Below are positions 1 to 9,200 of a stretch of DNA of 12,229 bases, piece after piece. A program made the position numbers and the translations under genes. Numbering within the stretch: position 1 is the stretch's first letter; each line of letters starts with the position of its first letter. A model generated the notes under the pieces. It made no database searches and was not told where the DNA came from. It saw nothing but the letters and a program-made list of their open reading frames with translations. This stretch comes from Bacteroidales bacterium UBA6207 (GTDB lineage Bacteria > Bacteroidota > Bacteroidia > Bacteroidales > F082). The DNA lies in the NCBI GenBank assembly GCA_002421995.1, contig DISP01000179.1, positions 4,746 to 16,974 on the forward strand, given 5' to 3'.

Positions 1-974
1 CCGGCAAAACCCAGATCCGGGTCAACCCATTGTGAGAAGAAGGTATTTGTCAGTTCGAAAGTTGATCGGTTGATGATTTCATAACTATAGAAAGTCATGT
101 TATTGATTTCGTCGTTTGTTGCAAAACCGAAAACCTGGGCACGAATTTCCATCCCGATGGCAGAGCCTTGTGTTTCGGAGTGGAAATTACCTTTGTCATT
201 GAACACCCACCAGATGGTTTGGTCGCCTTTTATCACCTGGTCGGCCAAAACAGAACCGGTGATAACGCTTTCGATAGACTCATCCATCGTGGGGGTTCGG
301 GTTTTACAGAGGCTGTTATCAATGTCATAATAAGGATAATCACCTGCAAGCGGGTTATAATCGCCATCGCCGTCCACATCGTAAAATGGTGCGAGGTAAT
401 AACTTTGGTTCTTTGACACATCGCCATGGGCTGGCCATTCGAGGATTTCTTTCGGGATCACATAATCATCGCTCGGGATGAATGCTCCGGTCAAAGGATC
501 GGTATGAGCAAGGAATTCATCCACTGCAGCGCGTGTCATTTTAAAATGTTTGTCATACTGCGCACAGACAGGATTATCAACAGCAGCCGTTCCATCGGTT
601 GTAAGCGGTCCGGTCCAGTAATCATTACCCTCGCCTCGATAGCGCTGGGCAGCAAGTTTAAGCTGGTTATTGATATCGAGACCTCCGATCCACAATGCAC
701 CTGAGAACATTGAGGTGGCCGTACCGTTTTTCGGAACAAAGTATTTTGCGTTTCCATCGAGATCCCACCACATATCGCCACCGCCATTGATGCGGGCACG
801 AATGTTATTCACATCCAGCCATTCAAAAGCTGAAGATGGAGAGCAACCGGCGGCAGTTTGTTTTAGCACGGCTGTTTTCTGACCATTAGTAACTACGAGT
901 TCCTTTGCCTGGGACTGTGAGAGCATCAGCAAAACAAGGCTTACAGCAAACAGGGTTTGAATGATATTCTTCAT
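1..974 (-). CDS. Secreted Bacteroidota protein, probable type IX secretion substrate (partial, 3' end beyond left edge)
   Basis: The frame is open for 324 codons from the ATG at 974 and runs off the window, so the C-terminus is not visible. The N-terminus is a clear Sec signal peptide (MKNIIQTLFAVSLVLLMLSQ, then SQA before KE). Residues about 45-110 carry a block rich in G and W (RINGGGDMWWDLDGNAKYF, SMFSGALWIGG, KLAAQRYR, DYWTGPL). I recognise this block from large secreted Bacteroidota proteins usually annotated as having a C-terminal type IX sorting domain. An acidic DVDGDGDYNP stretch at residues 199-208 resembles a calcium-binding loop. Biochemical function is unknown. It lies 51 bases after the TonB-dependent receptor on the same strand and is probably co-transcribed. 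An in-frame ATG at 995 would add seven residues; I prefer 974 because it gives a normal signal peptide and follows GGAAAC. The sorting domain is inferred from family, not seen. Confidence 0.85.
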   Translation of the reverse strand, partial: MKNIIQTLFAVSLVLLMLSQSQAKELVVTNGQKTAVLKQTAAGCSPSSAFEWLDVNNIRARINGGGDMWWDLDGNAKYFVPKNGTATSMFSGALWIGGLDINNQLKLAAQRYRGEGNDYWTGPLTTDGTAAVDNPVCAQYDKHFKMTRAAVDEFLAHTDPLTGAFIPSDDYVIPKEILEWPAHGDVSKNQSYYLAPFYDVDGDGDYNPLAGDYPYYDIDNSLCKTRTPTMDESIESVITGSVLADQVIKGDQTIWWVFNDKGNFHSETQGSAIGMEIRAQVFGFATNDEINNMTFYSYEIINRSTFELTNTFFSQWVDPDLGFA

Positions 975-1025
975 GTTTCCTATAGTGTTATTCATTTTTT
1001 CTCTTTAAATTCTACTCAGACCGCA

Positions 1026-4000
1026 TTAAAAATTAAACATCAGACCTACACGAATCTGTCGTGGTGAGCTATAATTGCTTGGGCGGTTTACGAAAATCTC
1101 GTACAATTCCCTGAAGGCCACAGGATCGGTTTGGGTATTGATCTCGCGCTGCCACTCCGGAGCTGAGAGATATCCATCATCGTTTGCGTTTCCAGTTGCA
1201 GAATAAACGCGAAGCACGTTCTTGGTATCGAGCAGGTTAAGCACCTGCAGATATACATTGAAATAGGCTTTTCGTCTGCTGCCATCGTCGTTTTTACCAA
1301 AGTTAACATCGAAGTCTTTGTCCACCCTTAAATCAAGGCGGAACTGCCATGGCAGGCGCGAACCGTAGTAGGATCCTTTCAGAAGGTTAGAGCTTGCCGA
1401 GATGGGGGAATTCACTTTGCGTGCAGCGGTGTAGGGAGTACCCGAACCACCCATCACTGTAAGCGTAAACCCGGTATTCTCAAGCAATTTCACAGGAGCT
1501 TTATCTTTCTTTTCGCGGCTTATGGTCGGTCCGTTGTATTCTTTTCCTTCTCCATAGCGATAGTCGAGCAAGAGGTTAAATTGATGACGACGGTCCCATG
1601 GCATCGGGATTGTTGAACGCAGGTTTGGAAGTCCGGCAGCGATGAGTGATGCAGCTGTTGTGGTAGTAGCACCAGTTGCGTTTGCAAACTGCAGGGTATA
1701 GCCTGCGCGAATACGTGCATTGTTTGTGCGTCGCAAGTCATATTCTACCGTCAAACCTTTAACCGTACCAAAGTCGAGATTACTAAATGAAGTATAATCT
1801 TTTGGATAAGCGCCCGTGAAACGGTAAACCTGGATCATATTACGCATTTCGCGATAGAATGATGTAAAGGTCAATGAGCTGGTATTTGTCAGTTTCTGAG
1901 TGAAACCCAATTCATAGTCAATCGTTTGTGTTGGCTTCAGTGAAGGATTGCTAATTGTTCCCGTGAGGCTTTCAAAGAAATAATAGGTAGCCGGATTTGA
2001 GAAGAGGCTGCTGGTTGGGCGCTGTGTAAGCACATCATAGTGGGCAAAGAAAAGTGCTTCGTCAGAGATCGGGAAGGAGAATGAGATACGAGGCATCACG
2101 CTCAGCTCGGGTTCATAATCTTTGAAAGAAGAGATGTTAACACGATTTTGACTTGCATCAGTAAGATAGGGCGAAATACCGGAGCCAACATCAAGCACTG
2201 AGGGGTCCTGGATAACAGCTCCATCGGCATTGTACCATGTGTTCTCAAAACGGTAACCAACAACGCGTGTGGCGGCATTTGCTTTGTCAACATACACTGT
2301 ATAGTCGCTGCCAATACCTTGTGGGTGTGTTATTGGAGTAGAATTAATCTGCGTAACTTCTCCTGCAGTCTTAGCATTGTACAAGAGGTACGGGTCTTTC
2401 AAAACCTTTTGATTGGCATCAAAACGGTCAACACGCACACCGATATTAAAGATGAGGTCTCTGAAAGCAAATTTATCCTGGAGGTAGCCGGCCATATAGA
2501 TTGGCTGGAACGCTCCAACCGGACGGAGGTACATTCCGTTTTCGTCCTGCTGGGTGAAGAAATCTTCAAAACTCGGGCGGGTTGTGAGCCTGTTTCCTTT
2601 ATAGTCATATCCAACATACGTGGCATAGGAATTTCCATCATTAAGCAATTCATCAGGGCTAAACATACTGATGTCGAAAGGATTTTCTGCTGTTGCGATG
2701 GTATGGCGAACGCCGTTTTTATCGAAATATTCAATTGTATTGGCGTTTGCATCATATGAATCAACAATGATGTAGTCGAGGCCGTCCACTGCTAGTCCAA
2801 GACTTGAACGCAGGTTTCGGTCAAAAACACGTTGTGAGTTGGCGTCGTAATTTCTGTAATATTTCACTGTATCAACAATTCCGTCGTAGCTCACAACAAA
2901 AGGATGATCCACATCCAACTCTTCGAGATGGAAATTGGTCAGACCTCTCATCAAAGTCCACAAGCCGGTTGGTGCATAATCAATGCTTCTTGATGTTCTT
3001 TGCTCATATTGAAACCCGAGTTTAATTTCATGGTTTCCAATGTCCATCGAACCGGCAACATTTACACCAAACTGGTCATTATCGTCAATTCCATAGCCTG
3101 ACTGTATTGTACCCGGAGCCTGAAACAGGCTGTAAAAACCTGTCGGACCGGCACCATTCAGCAATGCACCACCCAAAACAACCTGGTCAAGGTTTTCAAA
3201 GTTTCCTTCAGTAAGCCCGGCATAGGTGTTGAAATAATTAGTTGTATAATTGGCAACCAATGGATTAAGGTTTCCGGGAGTCCAGGTAACGAGTGTGTCA
3301 TTGTCCCAACCTTTGAGCACCATTACATTGGTATATTCTTTTCCGTCAACAGTAACGTTTTCGCGTTGGAAAGTTGGGGTTTTATAAACGGAGAATTTTC
3401 CAAGGTATCCATAATCAAAAAGGTTTTCGTAGTGATCAGGGTCGCCATAGGTGTTGTATTGGCGGGTATAGTCGGCCTGAATGGAGTAGTAAAGGTTCTT
3501 TATGAGCGAAGTGCTTTCGCTAGAGCTCGGAAAACGCTGTGTGAAGCGTCCAAAAACACGCCATGTATTGTTGTTGTATTCGGTGTTTTTATCCCAGTTG
3601 AAGTAAGAACCTGAATAGCTGAAGGCATTTCCATGAGAGATATTATAGGTACCGCCAAAAGTAAGGTTGATGGTTTCGGTGGTTCTAACATTAATATTTC
3701 CTGAAAGGTTAACATCATAATTATCGGTATTCATTGACCTTTTCGTGAGTTCAAGGTCAGAAGCCCTCACAAATTCTCCGTTGCGGTAGGTGCCGAAGCC
3801 GAGTCCTGTCGGACGTAGAGGGTTTTCAATAAGGCTTTGAAGGGTTGCATCTGTTGCTTTCTGATAGCCAATTCCGGAGATGGCTCCATCGCGGTCGTAA
3901 TTGACATCGCCGGCTATAAAAAATCCGAGCAAAGCAGTTTCTTTTTTCTTACCCTTGATAAGTGGTCCCTGAATGTTGAAGCCTACACGGTTGTGCCCGT

Positions 4001-4733
4001 ATGCATCGAGAAACTCAGAGCTTTCCAGTTCAACACCTGCACCAAACTTACGTGAGGGGCCTTTCGTGGTCACGTTGATGATACCACCTGTTGCATCGCC
4101 ATACTGAGCGGGAGTACCACCGAGGATTACGTCAACCTGTTCGATAGCGGATTGGGGCACGCTGCTGTTACCGATAACGCGCACACCATCAATATACATT
4201 GCGGTTGCATCGGAACGGGCACCGCGAACGTTGCCACGCTCACCATCGGCAGAAAACACCCCACCCACGGTTGCAGCAACAGCATCGGCCGATCTGTTAG
4301 GCATTTTCTTGATTTCTTCTGATGTGACACTGGCACCGCTGGTGGTCTGGTCTTTTGAGATCAGAGGTACTTTGTATTCGATCACTTCCACTGTCTGAAG
4401 ATCAATCGAAGTGCTAACCATCACAATGTCGTAGAATGTGATTTGATTACCGGTGATCGAAATGCCTTTTACCAAAACAGGATTGTAGCCGACAAAGGTT
4501 GCCCGAAGATCGTATTTTCCGGGTGGAATAGGATTGATCACATAGTTTCCATCGAAATCGGATGTGGCTCCACCCACTACTGTACCTCCGTTTTCGAGGA
4601 CAATATTGGCAAAAGCTACAGGTTCCCTGCTATCCTTTTCATAAACTTTTCCTTGTAACCTTCCTTGCTGGGCATACGTTATCGTGATGGCACTCAATAT
4701 AATACCCAAGGTAATAAGTAAATTTTTCAACAT
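1026..4733 (-). CDS. TonB-dependent outer membrane receptor with N-terminal carboxypeptidase-regulatory-like domain
   Basis: This 1235-residue outer membrane protein should import a ligand through a 22-strand barrel using TonB energy. A signal peptide spans residues 1-21 (cleavage after TYA). A CarboxypepD_reg-like beta-sandwich follows at about 24-108 (GKVYEKDSREPVAFANIVLE, then SDFDGNYVINPIPPGKYDL). The plug lies at about 128-240 and shows EEIKKMPNRSADAVAATVGG from residue 139, NVRGARSDATAMYIDGVRV, and AQYGDATGGIINVTTKGPS. The rest is barrel with long loops, ending in RQIRVGLMFNF, whose terminal phenylalanine is the usual barrel-assembly signal. The sequence EVIEYKVPLISK just before the plug may hold the TonB box. 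The length is large but normal for this phylum. No SusD-type lipoprotein is present; the neighbour downstream is a secreted protein instead. The ligand cannot be predicted. The frame is intact. Confidence 0.95.
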   Translation of the reverse strand: MLKNLLITLGIILSAITITYAQQGRLQGKVYEKDSREPVAFANIVLENGGTVVGGATSDFDGNYVINPIPPGKYDLRATFVGYNPVLVKGISITGNQITFYDIVMVSTSIDLQTVEVIEYKVPLISKDQTTSGASVTSEEIKKMPNRSADAVAATVGGVFSADGERGNVRGARSDATAMYIDGVRVIGNSSVPQSAIEQVDVILGGTPAQYGDATGGIINVTTKGPSRKFGAGVELESSEFLDAYGHNRVGFNIQGPLIKGKKKETALLGFFIAGDVNYDRDGAISGIGYQKATDATLQSLIENPLRPTGLGFGTYRNGEFVRASDLELTKRSMNTDNYDVNLSGNINVRTTETINLTFGGTYNISHGNAFSYSGSYFNWDKNTEYNNNTWRVFGRFTQRFPSSSESTSLIKNLYYSIQADYTRQYNTYGDPDHYENLFDYGYLGKFSVYKTPTFQRENVTVDGKEYTNVMVLKGWDNDTLVTWTPGNLNPLVANYTTNYFNTYAGLTEGNFENLDQVVLGGALLNGAGPTGFYSLFQAPGTIQSGYGIDDNDQFGVNVAGSMDIGNHEIKLGFQYEQRTSRSIDYAPTGLWTLMRGLTNFHLEELDVDHPFVVSYDGIVDTVKYYRNYDANSQRVFDRNLRSSLGLAVDGLDYIIVDSYDANANTIEYFDKNGVRHTIATAENPFDISMFSPDELLNDGNSYATYVGYDYKGNRLTTRPSFEDFFTQQDENGMYLRPVGAFQPIYMAGYLQDKFAFRDLIFNIGVRVDRFDANQKVLKDPYLLYNAKTAGEVTQINSTPITHPQGIGSDYTVYVDKANAATRVVGYRFENTWYNADGAVIQDPSVLDVGSGISPYLTDASQNRVNISSFKDYEPELSVMPRISFSFPISDEALFFAHYDVLTQRPTSSLFSNPATYYFFESLTGTISNPSLKPTQTIDYELGFTQKLTNTSSLTFTSFYREMRNMIQVYRFTGAYPKDYTSFSNLDFGTVKGLTVEYDLRRTNNARIRAGYTLQFANATGATTTTAASLIAAGLPNLRSTIPMPWDRRHQFNLLLDYRYGEGKEYNGPTISREKKDKAPVKLLENTGFTLTVMGGSGTPYTAARKVNSPISASSNLLKGSYYGSRLPWQFRLDLRVDKDFDVNFGKNDDGSRRKAYFNVYLQVLNLLDTKNVLRVYSATGNANDDGYLSAPEWQREINTQTDPVAFRELYEIFVNRPSNYSSPRQIRVGLMFNF

Positions 4734-4780
4734 ACTGGATTAATTTATGTTATACTACTCTTTTGTGTGTTAAAGGCCGG

Positions 4781-4816
4781 TAAAGATAAAAACTTTTTCA
4801 CATTAATTAACAAAAA
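4781..4816 (-). promoter_or_regulatory. Candidate promoter of the TonB-dependent receptor
   Basis: On the minus strand TATCTTTA (4788-4781) resembles the Bacteroidota -7 consensus TAnnTTTG. TTTTTG (4816-4811) lies 22 bases upstream as a possible -33 element, slightly wider than the usual spacing of about 19-21. The -7 element is 47 bases from the receptor ATG at 4733. This would let the receptor and the secreted protein behind it be transcribed separately from the small membrane protein gene upstream. Confidence 0.4.
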
Positions 4817-4858
4817 TGGCCTTTGGGTGGGAAAATTTGACAAAAATGACTTAGTTTA

Positions 4859-5326
4859 TTAATATTCAGGTCTTTGCAAAATTGCTTGATAGATGATAGC
4901 TTTTCGCAGGTCAAGCGGGAAAACCGCGTCGTTGTGGAAGTGTTCATATTTTGCTGCATCCTGTTCCTGCTTATCGGTGGTGGATAATGTGACGGTCGGT
5001 TTTTCCGCCTCAATCACCTCCACAGGGTTTGCTGCTTCATCATTCCATTCTCCGGTGAAGGCGTCGTAAGCTCCCAAAGGCTGGAGGGTTTCCTGCGTTG
5101 ATTCTTCTGCGGATGGAAAATCCTGCTCAGCTGAATATTCTTCATAAGGTATTGATTCAGTATTCGTTACATTTTTATCCGGCTTGGGAAATAATTCCCC
5201 GAAGATTTCCTCCAACTCATTTTTCGGACGACCGGGCGAAGCGGGCTGCTGCTTTTTCTTGTTGGCATTTATGACTGAGAATACAACCCAGACAAGACCC
5301 AGAATGATGTAAATGACGTCTTCCAT
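4859..5326 (-). CDS. Small single-span membrane protein with acidic linker, function unknown
   Basis: I chose the ATG at 5326, giving 155 residues (MEDVIYIILGLVWVVFSVIN at the start); the same frame can be opened from a TTG at 5341, but that start looks weaker. Residues about 4-20 form one hydrophobic membrane helix, followed by a basic KKKQQ stop-transfer segment, so the tail is probably cytoplasmic. The middle (about 40-125) is acidic, low in complexity and probably disordered. The end (about 130-155) is well structured in appearance: PLDLRKAIIYQAILQRPEY. I recall similar DLRKA-IYxxIL-RP endings in small Bacteroidota membrane proteins, but no function is known to me. The gene sits between the response regulator (120 bases upstream) and the TonB-dependent receptor (125 bases downstream), all on one strand. 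The tail could be a docking peptide; that is inference only. Confidence 0.75.
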   Translation of the reverse strand: MEDVIYIILGLVWVVFSVINANKKKQQPASPGRPKNELEEIFGELFPKPDKNVTNTESIPYEEYSAEQDFPSAEESTQETLQPLGAYDAFTGEWNDEAANPVEVIEAEKPTVTLSTTDKQEQDAAKYEHFHNDAVFPLDLRKAIIYQAILQRPEY

Positions 5327-5349
5327 TTCTATTGTTTGCAATGAGTGTA

Positions 5350-5383
5350 TAAAAGTATATAATTCTGCCCGAAGAAACCCAAA
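5350..5383 (-). promoter_or_regulatory. Weak candidate promoter for the small membrane protein gene
   Basis: On the minus strand TACTTTTA (5357-5350) partly fits TAnnTTTG, and TTTG (5383-5380) lies 22 bases upstream as a possible -33 element. The element is 23 bases from the ATG at 5326. The 120-base gap after the response regulator makes a separate start plausible, but the match is imperfect and the region is AT-rich. Confidence 0.2.
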
Positions 5384-5446
5384 TTGTTCGAAAAATGATG
5401 ATAAAATGCTTGCGAAAAACGATTTATCCCTGGTAGAAGATGGCTG

Positions 5447-6196
5447 CTACAGGTTGTGGATGATTTCCAGGATTTTTTCTTTTTTCCGTCTGGAAACAGG
5501 AATTTTATCTCCGCTTGTCAATGTGATGACGCCTCCTTCGTCGCGGCTGAAATTTTGAATGTAACGCGTGTTGATAAGATGTGATTTGTGCGGGCGGATA
5601 AAACTCCCCCCTTCGAGCAGGCTTTCAACATCTTTCAGGGTTTTGCTAATAAGCAGGTGACCGCCGTCGGTAAAATAAAAATGCGTGTAGTAATTATCTG
5701 ATTCACAACGTAGTATTCTATCTATCTCAACAACATGGATTTTTTCGATTGTTGACAAAACCACCTTTTTTTGTTCGCTGGTGGCAGGATTGAGGTTGTT
5801 GAGCAGCACCTCGATGTTCTTCATATTGTGTTTTTTCTCTTTGTGCTGTCTCACTTTTTCAACGGCGGCCTGCAGCTCATCGGGCACAATGGGTTTGAGC
5901 AGGTAGTCGAGGGCGGCATAGCGAATGGCTTTGATGGCAAACTGGTCGAATGCTGTGGTGAAAATCACGTCATACTCCACCGGAGCCGATTGGTCGAGCA
6001 GGCGAAAGCCGCTGCCATCGGGCATTTCGATGTCGAGAAAAATGAGGTCGGGTTTATGTTTGGCAATCATTTCGCGGCCTTGCTGCACACCACCTGCTTC
6101 GGCTACAACCATCACATCCGGACAAAAGCGGCTGAGCAGACCTTTTAATGTTTCGCGCGATTTCAATTCATCTTCGATAATTATACTTCGGATCAT
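5447..6196 (-). CDS. LytTR-family response regulator
   Basis: The protein has 249 residues from the ATG at 6196 (MIRSIIIEDE). The same frame extends back to a TTG at 6253, but this adds a hydrophobic stretch before the receiver domain and is unlikely. Residues 1-120 are a CheY-like receiver: acidic pocket E8 and D9, phosphoacceptor D55 in FLDIEMPDGSG, T81 in FTTAFDQ, and K101 in LLKPI. Residues about 145-249 are a LytTR DNA-binding domain, with RILRCESDNYYTHFY and FIRPHKSHLIN (R201, H203, N209). This is the usual partner of LytS/YehU-type kinases, and the gene lies 84 bases downstream of one on the same strand. Phosphorylation by that kinase and dimeric binding to DNA direct repeats are expected from the family. 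The target genes are not shown; the receptor operon 3' of it is a candidate. Confidence 0.95.
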   Translation of the reverse strand: MIRSIIIEDELKSRETLKGLLSRFCPDVMVVAEAGGVQQGREMIAKHKPDLIFLDIEMPDGSGFRLLDQSAPVEYDVIFTTAFDQFAIKAIRYAALDYLLKPIVPDELQAAVEKVRQHKEKKHNMKNIEVLLNNLNPATSEQKKVVLSTIEKIHVVEIDRILRCESDNYYTHFYFTDGGHLLISKTLKDVESLLEGGSFIRPHKSHLINTRYIQNFSRDEGGVITLTSGDKIPVSRRKKEKILEIIHNL

Positions 6197-6280
6197 GGCT
6201 TTGATTATTAGGATTGCAATAATAGTTTTTTCGCTCCAACAAAAAAAATACAAAGCAGTCTAAGGCAGCATTTTTCAGGT

Positions 6281-9200
6281 CTAATTCACATTGGCATGGA
6301 TTGTTATGAGCACGCGTGTGCCTGCAGCCTGTCCTTTTTCATCGAAAAGATCAACAACGTTGACGGTATAAGTGTCTTTGGTATATTGGTTGAGGATTTC
6401 GAGGCGCTCACCTGTGATCATCATGCCGCGCGATTTTCGTTCGATGCCGGATTCGCGGCGAATTTCGGCAGCGCGCTCCCTCCCTACTCCGTTGTCTTCG
6501 ATGGTAAACAGGATATTATCGCCTTCGAGCCGGAGATCAATGATCAGATTCCCTTTTTCAGTTTTATGCATCAGGCCATGGATGATGGCATTCTCCACAT
6601 AAGGCTGTATGATCATCGGCGGTATTTCGACAAAGCCTTCGTCAATCTCGGGATCAATGGTGATCTGGTATTCAAATTTATCGTTGAACCTGAGTTTCTC
6701 AATCTCCACATAAAGCTGCAGGGCCTGCATTTCATCACGGAGGGGCACATAGCTTTCGCGTGAGTTGGCAAGGGTGCGCCGCATGAGCTGCGAGAACTTT
6801 GACAGGTAATAAATGGCGTTGTTGATGTCGTTGTTGACAATGAAGCTCTGTATGCTGTTGAGCGAGTTGAAAAGAAAATGGGGATTCATTTGTAATTGCA
6901 GCGCTTTTTGTTCGAGTGCAAACAACTGCTTTTCGAGGTCGAGGTATTTTAGTTCGACCTCGTGCGTTTTTCTTACAGAGCGCATACGCAGAAAAACAAT
7001 AAGATAAACCAGCAGCACGAGTGTCAGCATGACAAGCAGCCTGAAAAGCCACGTGCCGTACCAGGGCGAACGGATGAGCAGATGCACCTCCACACCTTCT
7101 TCGTTCCAAAAGCCATCGCTGTTTGATGCTATCACCTTAAAGGTATAGGTGCCCGGACTCACTTTGGCATATTCGGCATAGCGCTGGTTGGCATCCCTGT
7201 CAATCCACGATTCATCATAGGCGGTGAGCATATAGCGGTATTTGATTTTCGTCGGGTTTGAAAAATCAAGTGCAGCAAACTCAAACGAAAACACGTTGTC
7301 ATCATATTTAAGGACGATGGTGTCGCCTTTGTTCAGTTTTTTGGTTTGGGGTTTACCAAAGAGTTTGAAAGAGGTGATTTGTATGACAGGTGCAAGCTGG
7401 TTCACTTTTATTTCTTCGGGGAAAAAGGCATTAAATCCGTTCATTCCACCAAAGAAAAGCTCGCCGTTCGAGGCCCTCAATCCGGCATTGAAATTAAACT
7501 CATTGCTTTGCAGGCCATCCGAAACTTCGTAGTTTGTGAAAACTTTGCCTGCCGTTGAGAAGCGCGTAAGGCCCCAGTTGGTTGTGACCCAAATATCGCC
7601 CCGAAGGTCTTCGAGGGCCATATAGGTTACATTGTTGGGCAGGCCATCGCGATCGGTAAACACCTTAAAAGATTCTTTATCAGCATCAAAATGAACGAGT
7701 CCGCCGCTGCGGGTTCCAATCCAGAAAGTGCCGTCGCCGGCTTCGCGCATCGAGAAGAATTTGTTGACGATCACGAGCCTGTTCTGATCGAGGAGCGAAG
7801 GAATGCGATACACTTTGAAATCATTTGTGAGCTCGTTGTAGAGGGCCAGACCATCGGCGGTGCAAACCCAAAGGCGTCCTTTGGAATCAACAAGCAAATC
7901 ATATATTTTGTTATCGGGAAGACTCTTCGGATTTCCGGTCTGATGCAGGTAATTGGTAAAAAGTCCGGTTTTTGTGTTGAGTTTGCCCAGTCCCTTGTCA
8001 GTGCCGACCCAGACAACAGGTAGTTTTTCCGTTGCAACCGAAAGCACAAAGTCATCAGGCAGTGAAAAGCCGTCGCGCGGGTTGTTTCTGAAACGGGTAA
8101 AGGTTTTGGTTTTGGTATTGTAGTGGTTGAGTCCGTTGTAGCGCGTGCCAATCCACATATTTCCGAGGCTGTCGGCCCGAATGGTCCGGATTTGGTTTCC
8201 TGAAAGGCTGTTAGGGTTTCCGGCAATGTGTTTCATGAAGCTGTAGCTTCCGCTTTTGCGGTCCAGCACCGAAATACCGTCTTCTGTCCCGATCCATATA
8301 TTGGTGTTCACATCTTCGGCAAAAGCCCACACCGAGTTGTTTGACAAGCTGTTGGGATAATCAGGGTGATTGCGGTAGGTTCTGAACCGGGGTGCATTCT
8401 CATTGAGGCGGTTCAGTCCGTTGAAGCTGCCCACCCATATCACGCCCTGCCTGTCGCGGTACACTGTAAACACACGGTTATCGCTCAGGCTGAAATTGCG
8501 GTTAGGCACATTCACATTGCGCTGAACCATATTTGTTGTCGGCTGATAAAGCAAAAGACCAGCTCCGTTGGTGCCGATCCACAGTGTTTCGTTTTCGTAA
8601 AACAGGGCAAGAATTTCCTTTTGCGGGGCTTCCATTGTTTCAAAAATCCGATTTTTCGGCACTGTAAATCTTTGTGTTTCGGCATCAAAGAGGGCTATTC
8701 CGTTTTTTGTTCCAATCCAAAGGCGTTGTTGCGGATCAAAGAGCAGACAATTCACATGGTTGTCGGGCAGTGATGTTGAGTCGGAAGGCGAGTGGAAATA
8801 ACGCGTTACCTGGAGCGTTTTTTCATCCACAAAAACAAGTCCGTGGCTTGTGGCAATCCAATAGTTTTGGTTTTTATCCTGAACGAGCATATTGAAATAA
8901 TTGCTCCTGATAGGATTTCCGTAATCGCGGCTGAAAACCTGTCGAAACGTCAGATGTGCAGGATCGAGTTCGGTGAGCCCGCGCGCGGTGCTGATCCACA
9001 ACATACCCCTGTGGTCGGCGGTGATGTGGTTGATCCAGTTGTCGCTCAGGCTGGCCGTGTCGCCTTGTGCAAAAAACTGTTTCACACTGCCATCTTTCAG
9101 GCTGATGGCATTGAGTCCCGATTCAGTTCCAACCCAGATCACATCGCCATGCTGATACAGCGCCCTGATGGCTTCGTTGGTGAGTCCGTTTTCTTTATTG

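Noticed and set aside
1026..4733. SusC/SusD-type polysaccharide utilization locus
   Set aside because: There is no SusD homologue, glycoside hydrolase or hybrid two-component regulator in the window, so only a TonB-dependent receptor is claimed.
6241..6250. A/T-run before the response regulator as a promoter
   Set aside because: TATTTTTTTT on the minus strand does not place the G of TAnnTTTG correctly, and the 84-base gap is compatible with co-transcription with the kinase.
6197..6253. Upstream extension of the response regulator to a TTG start
   Set aside because: The extra residues precede a normal receiver start (MIRSIIIEDE) and do not resemble part of a receiver domain.
6296..6763. 155-codon plus-strand open frame
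   Set aside because: It is antisense to the kinase catalytic domain and looks like a shadow of its codon pattern.
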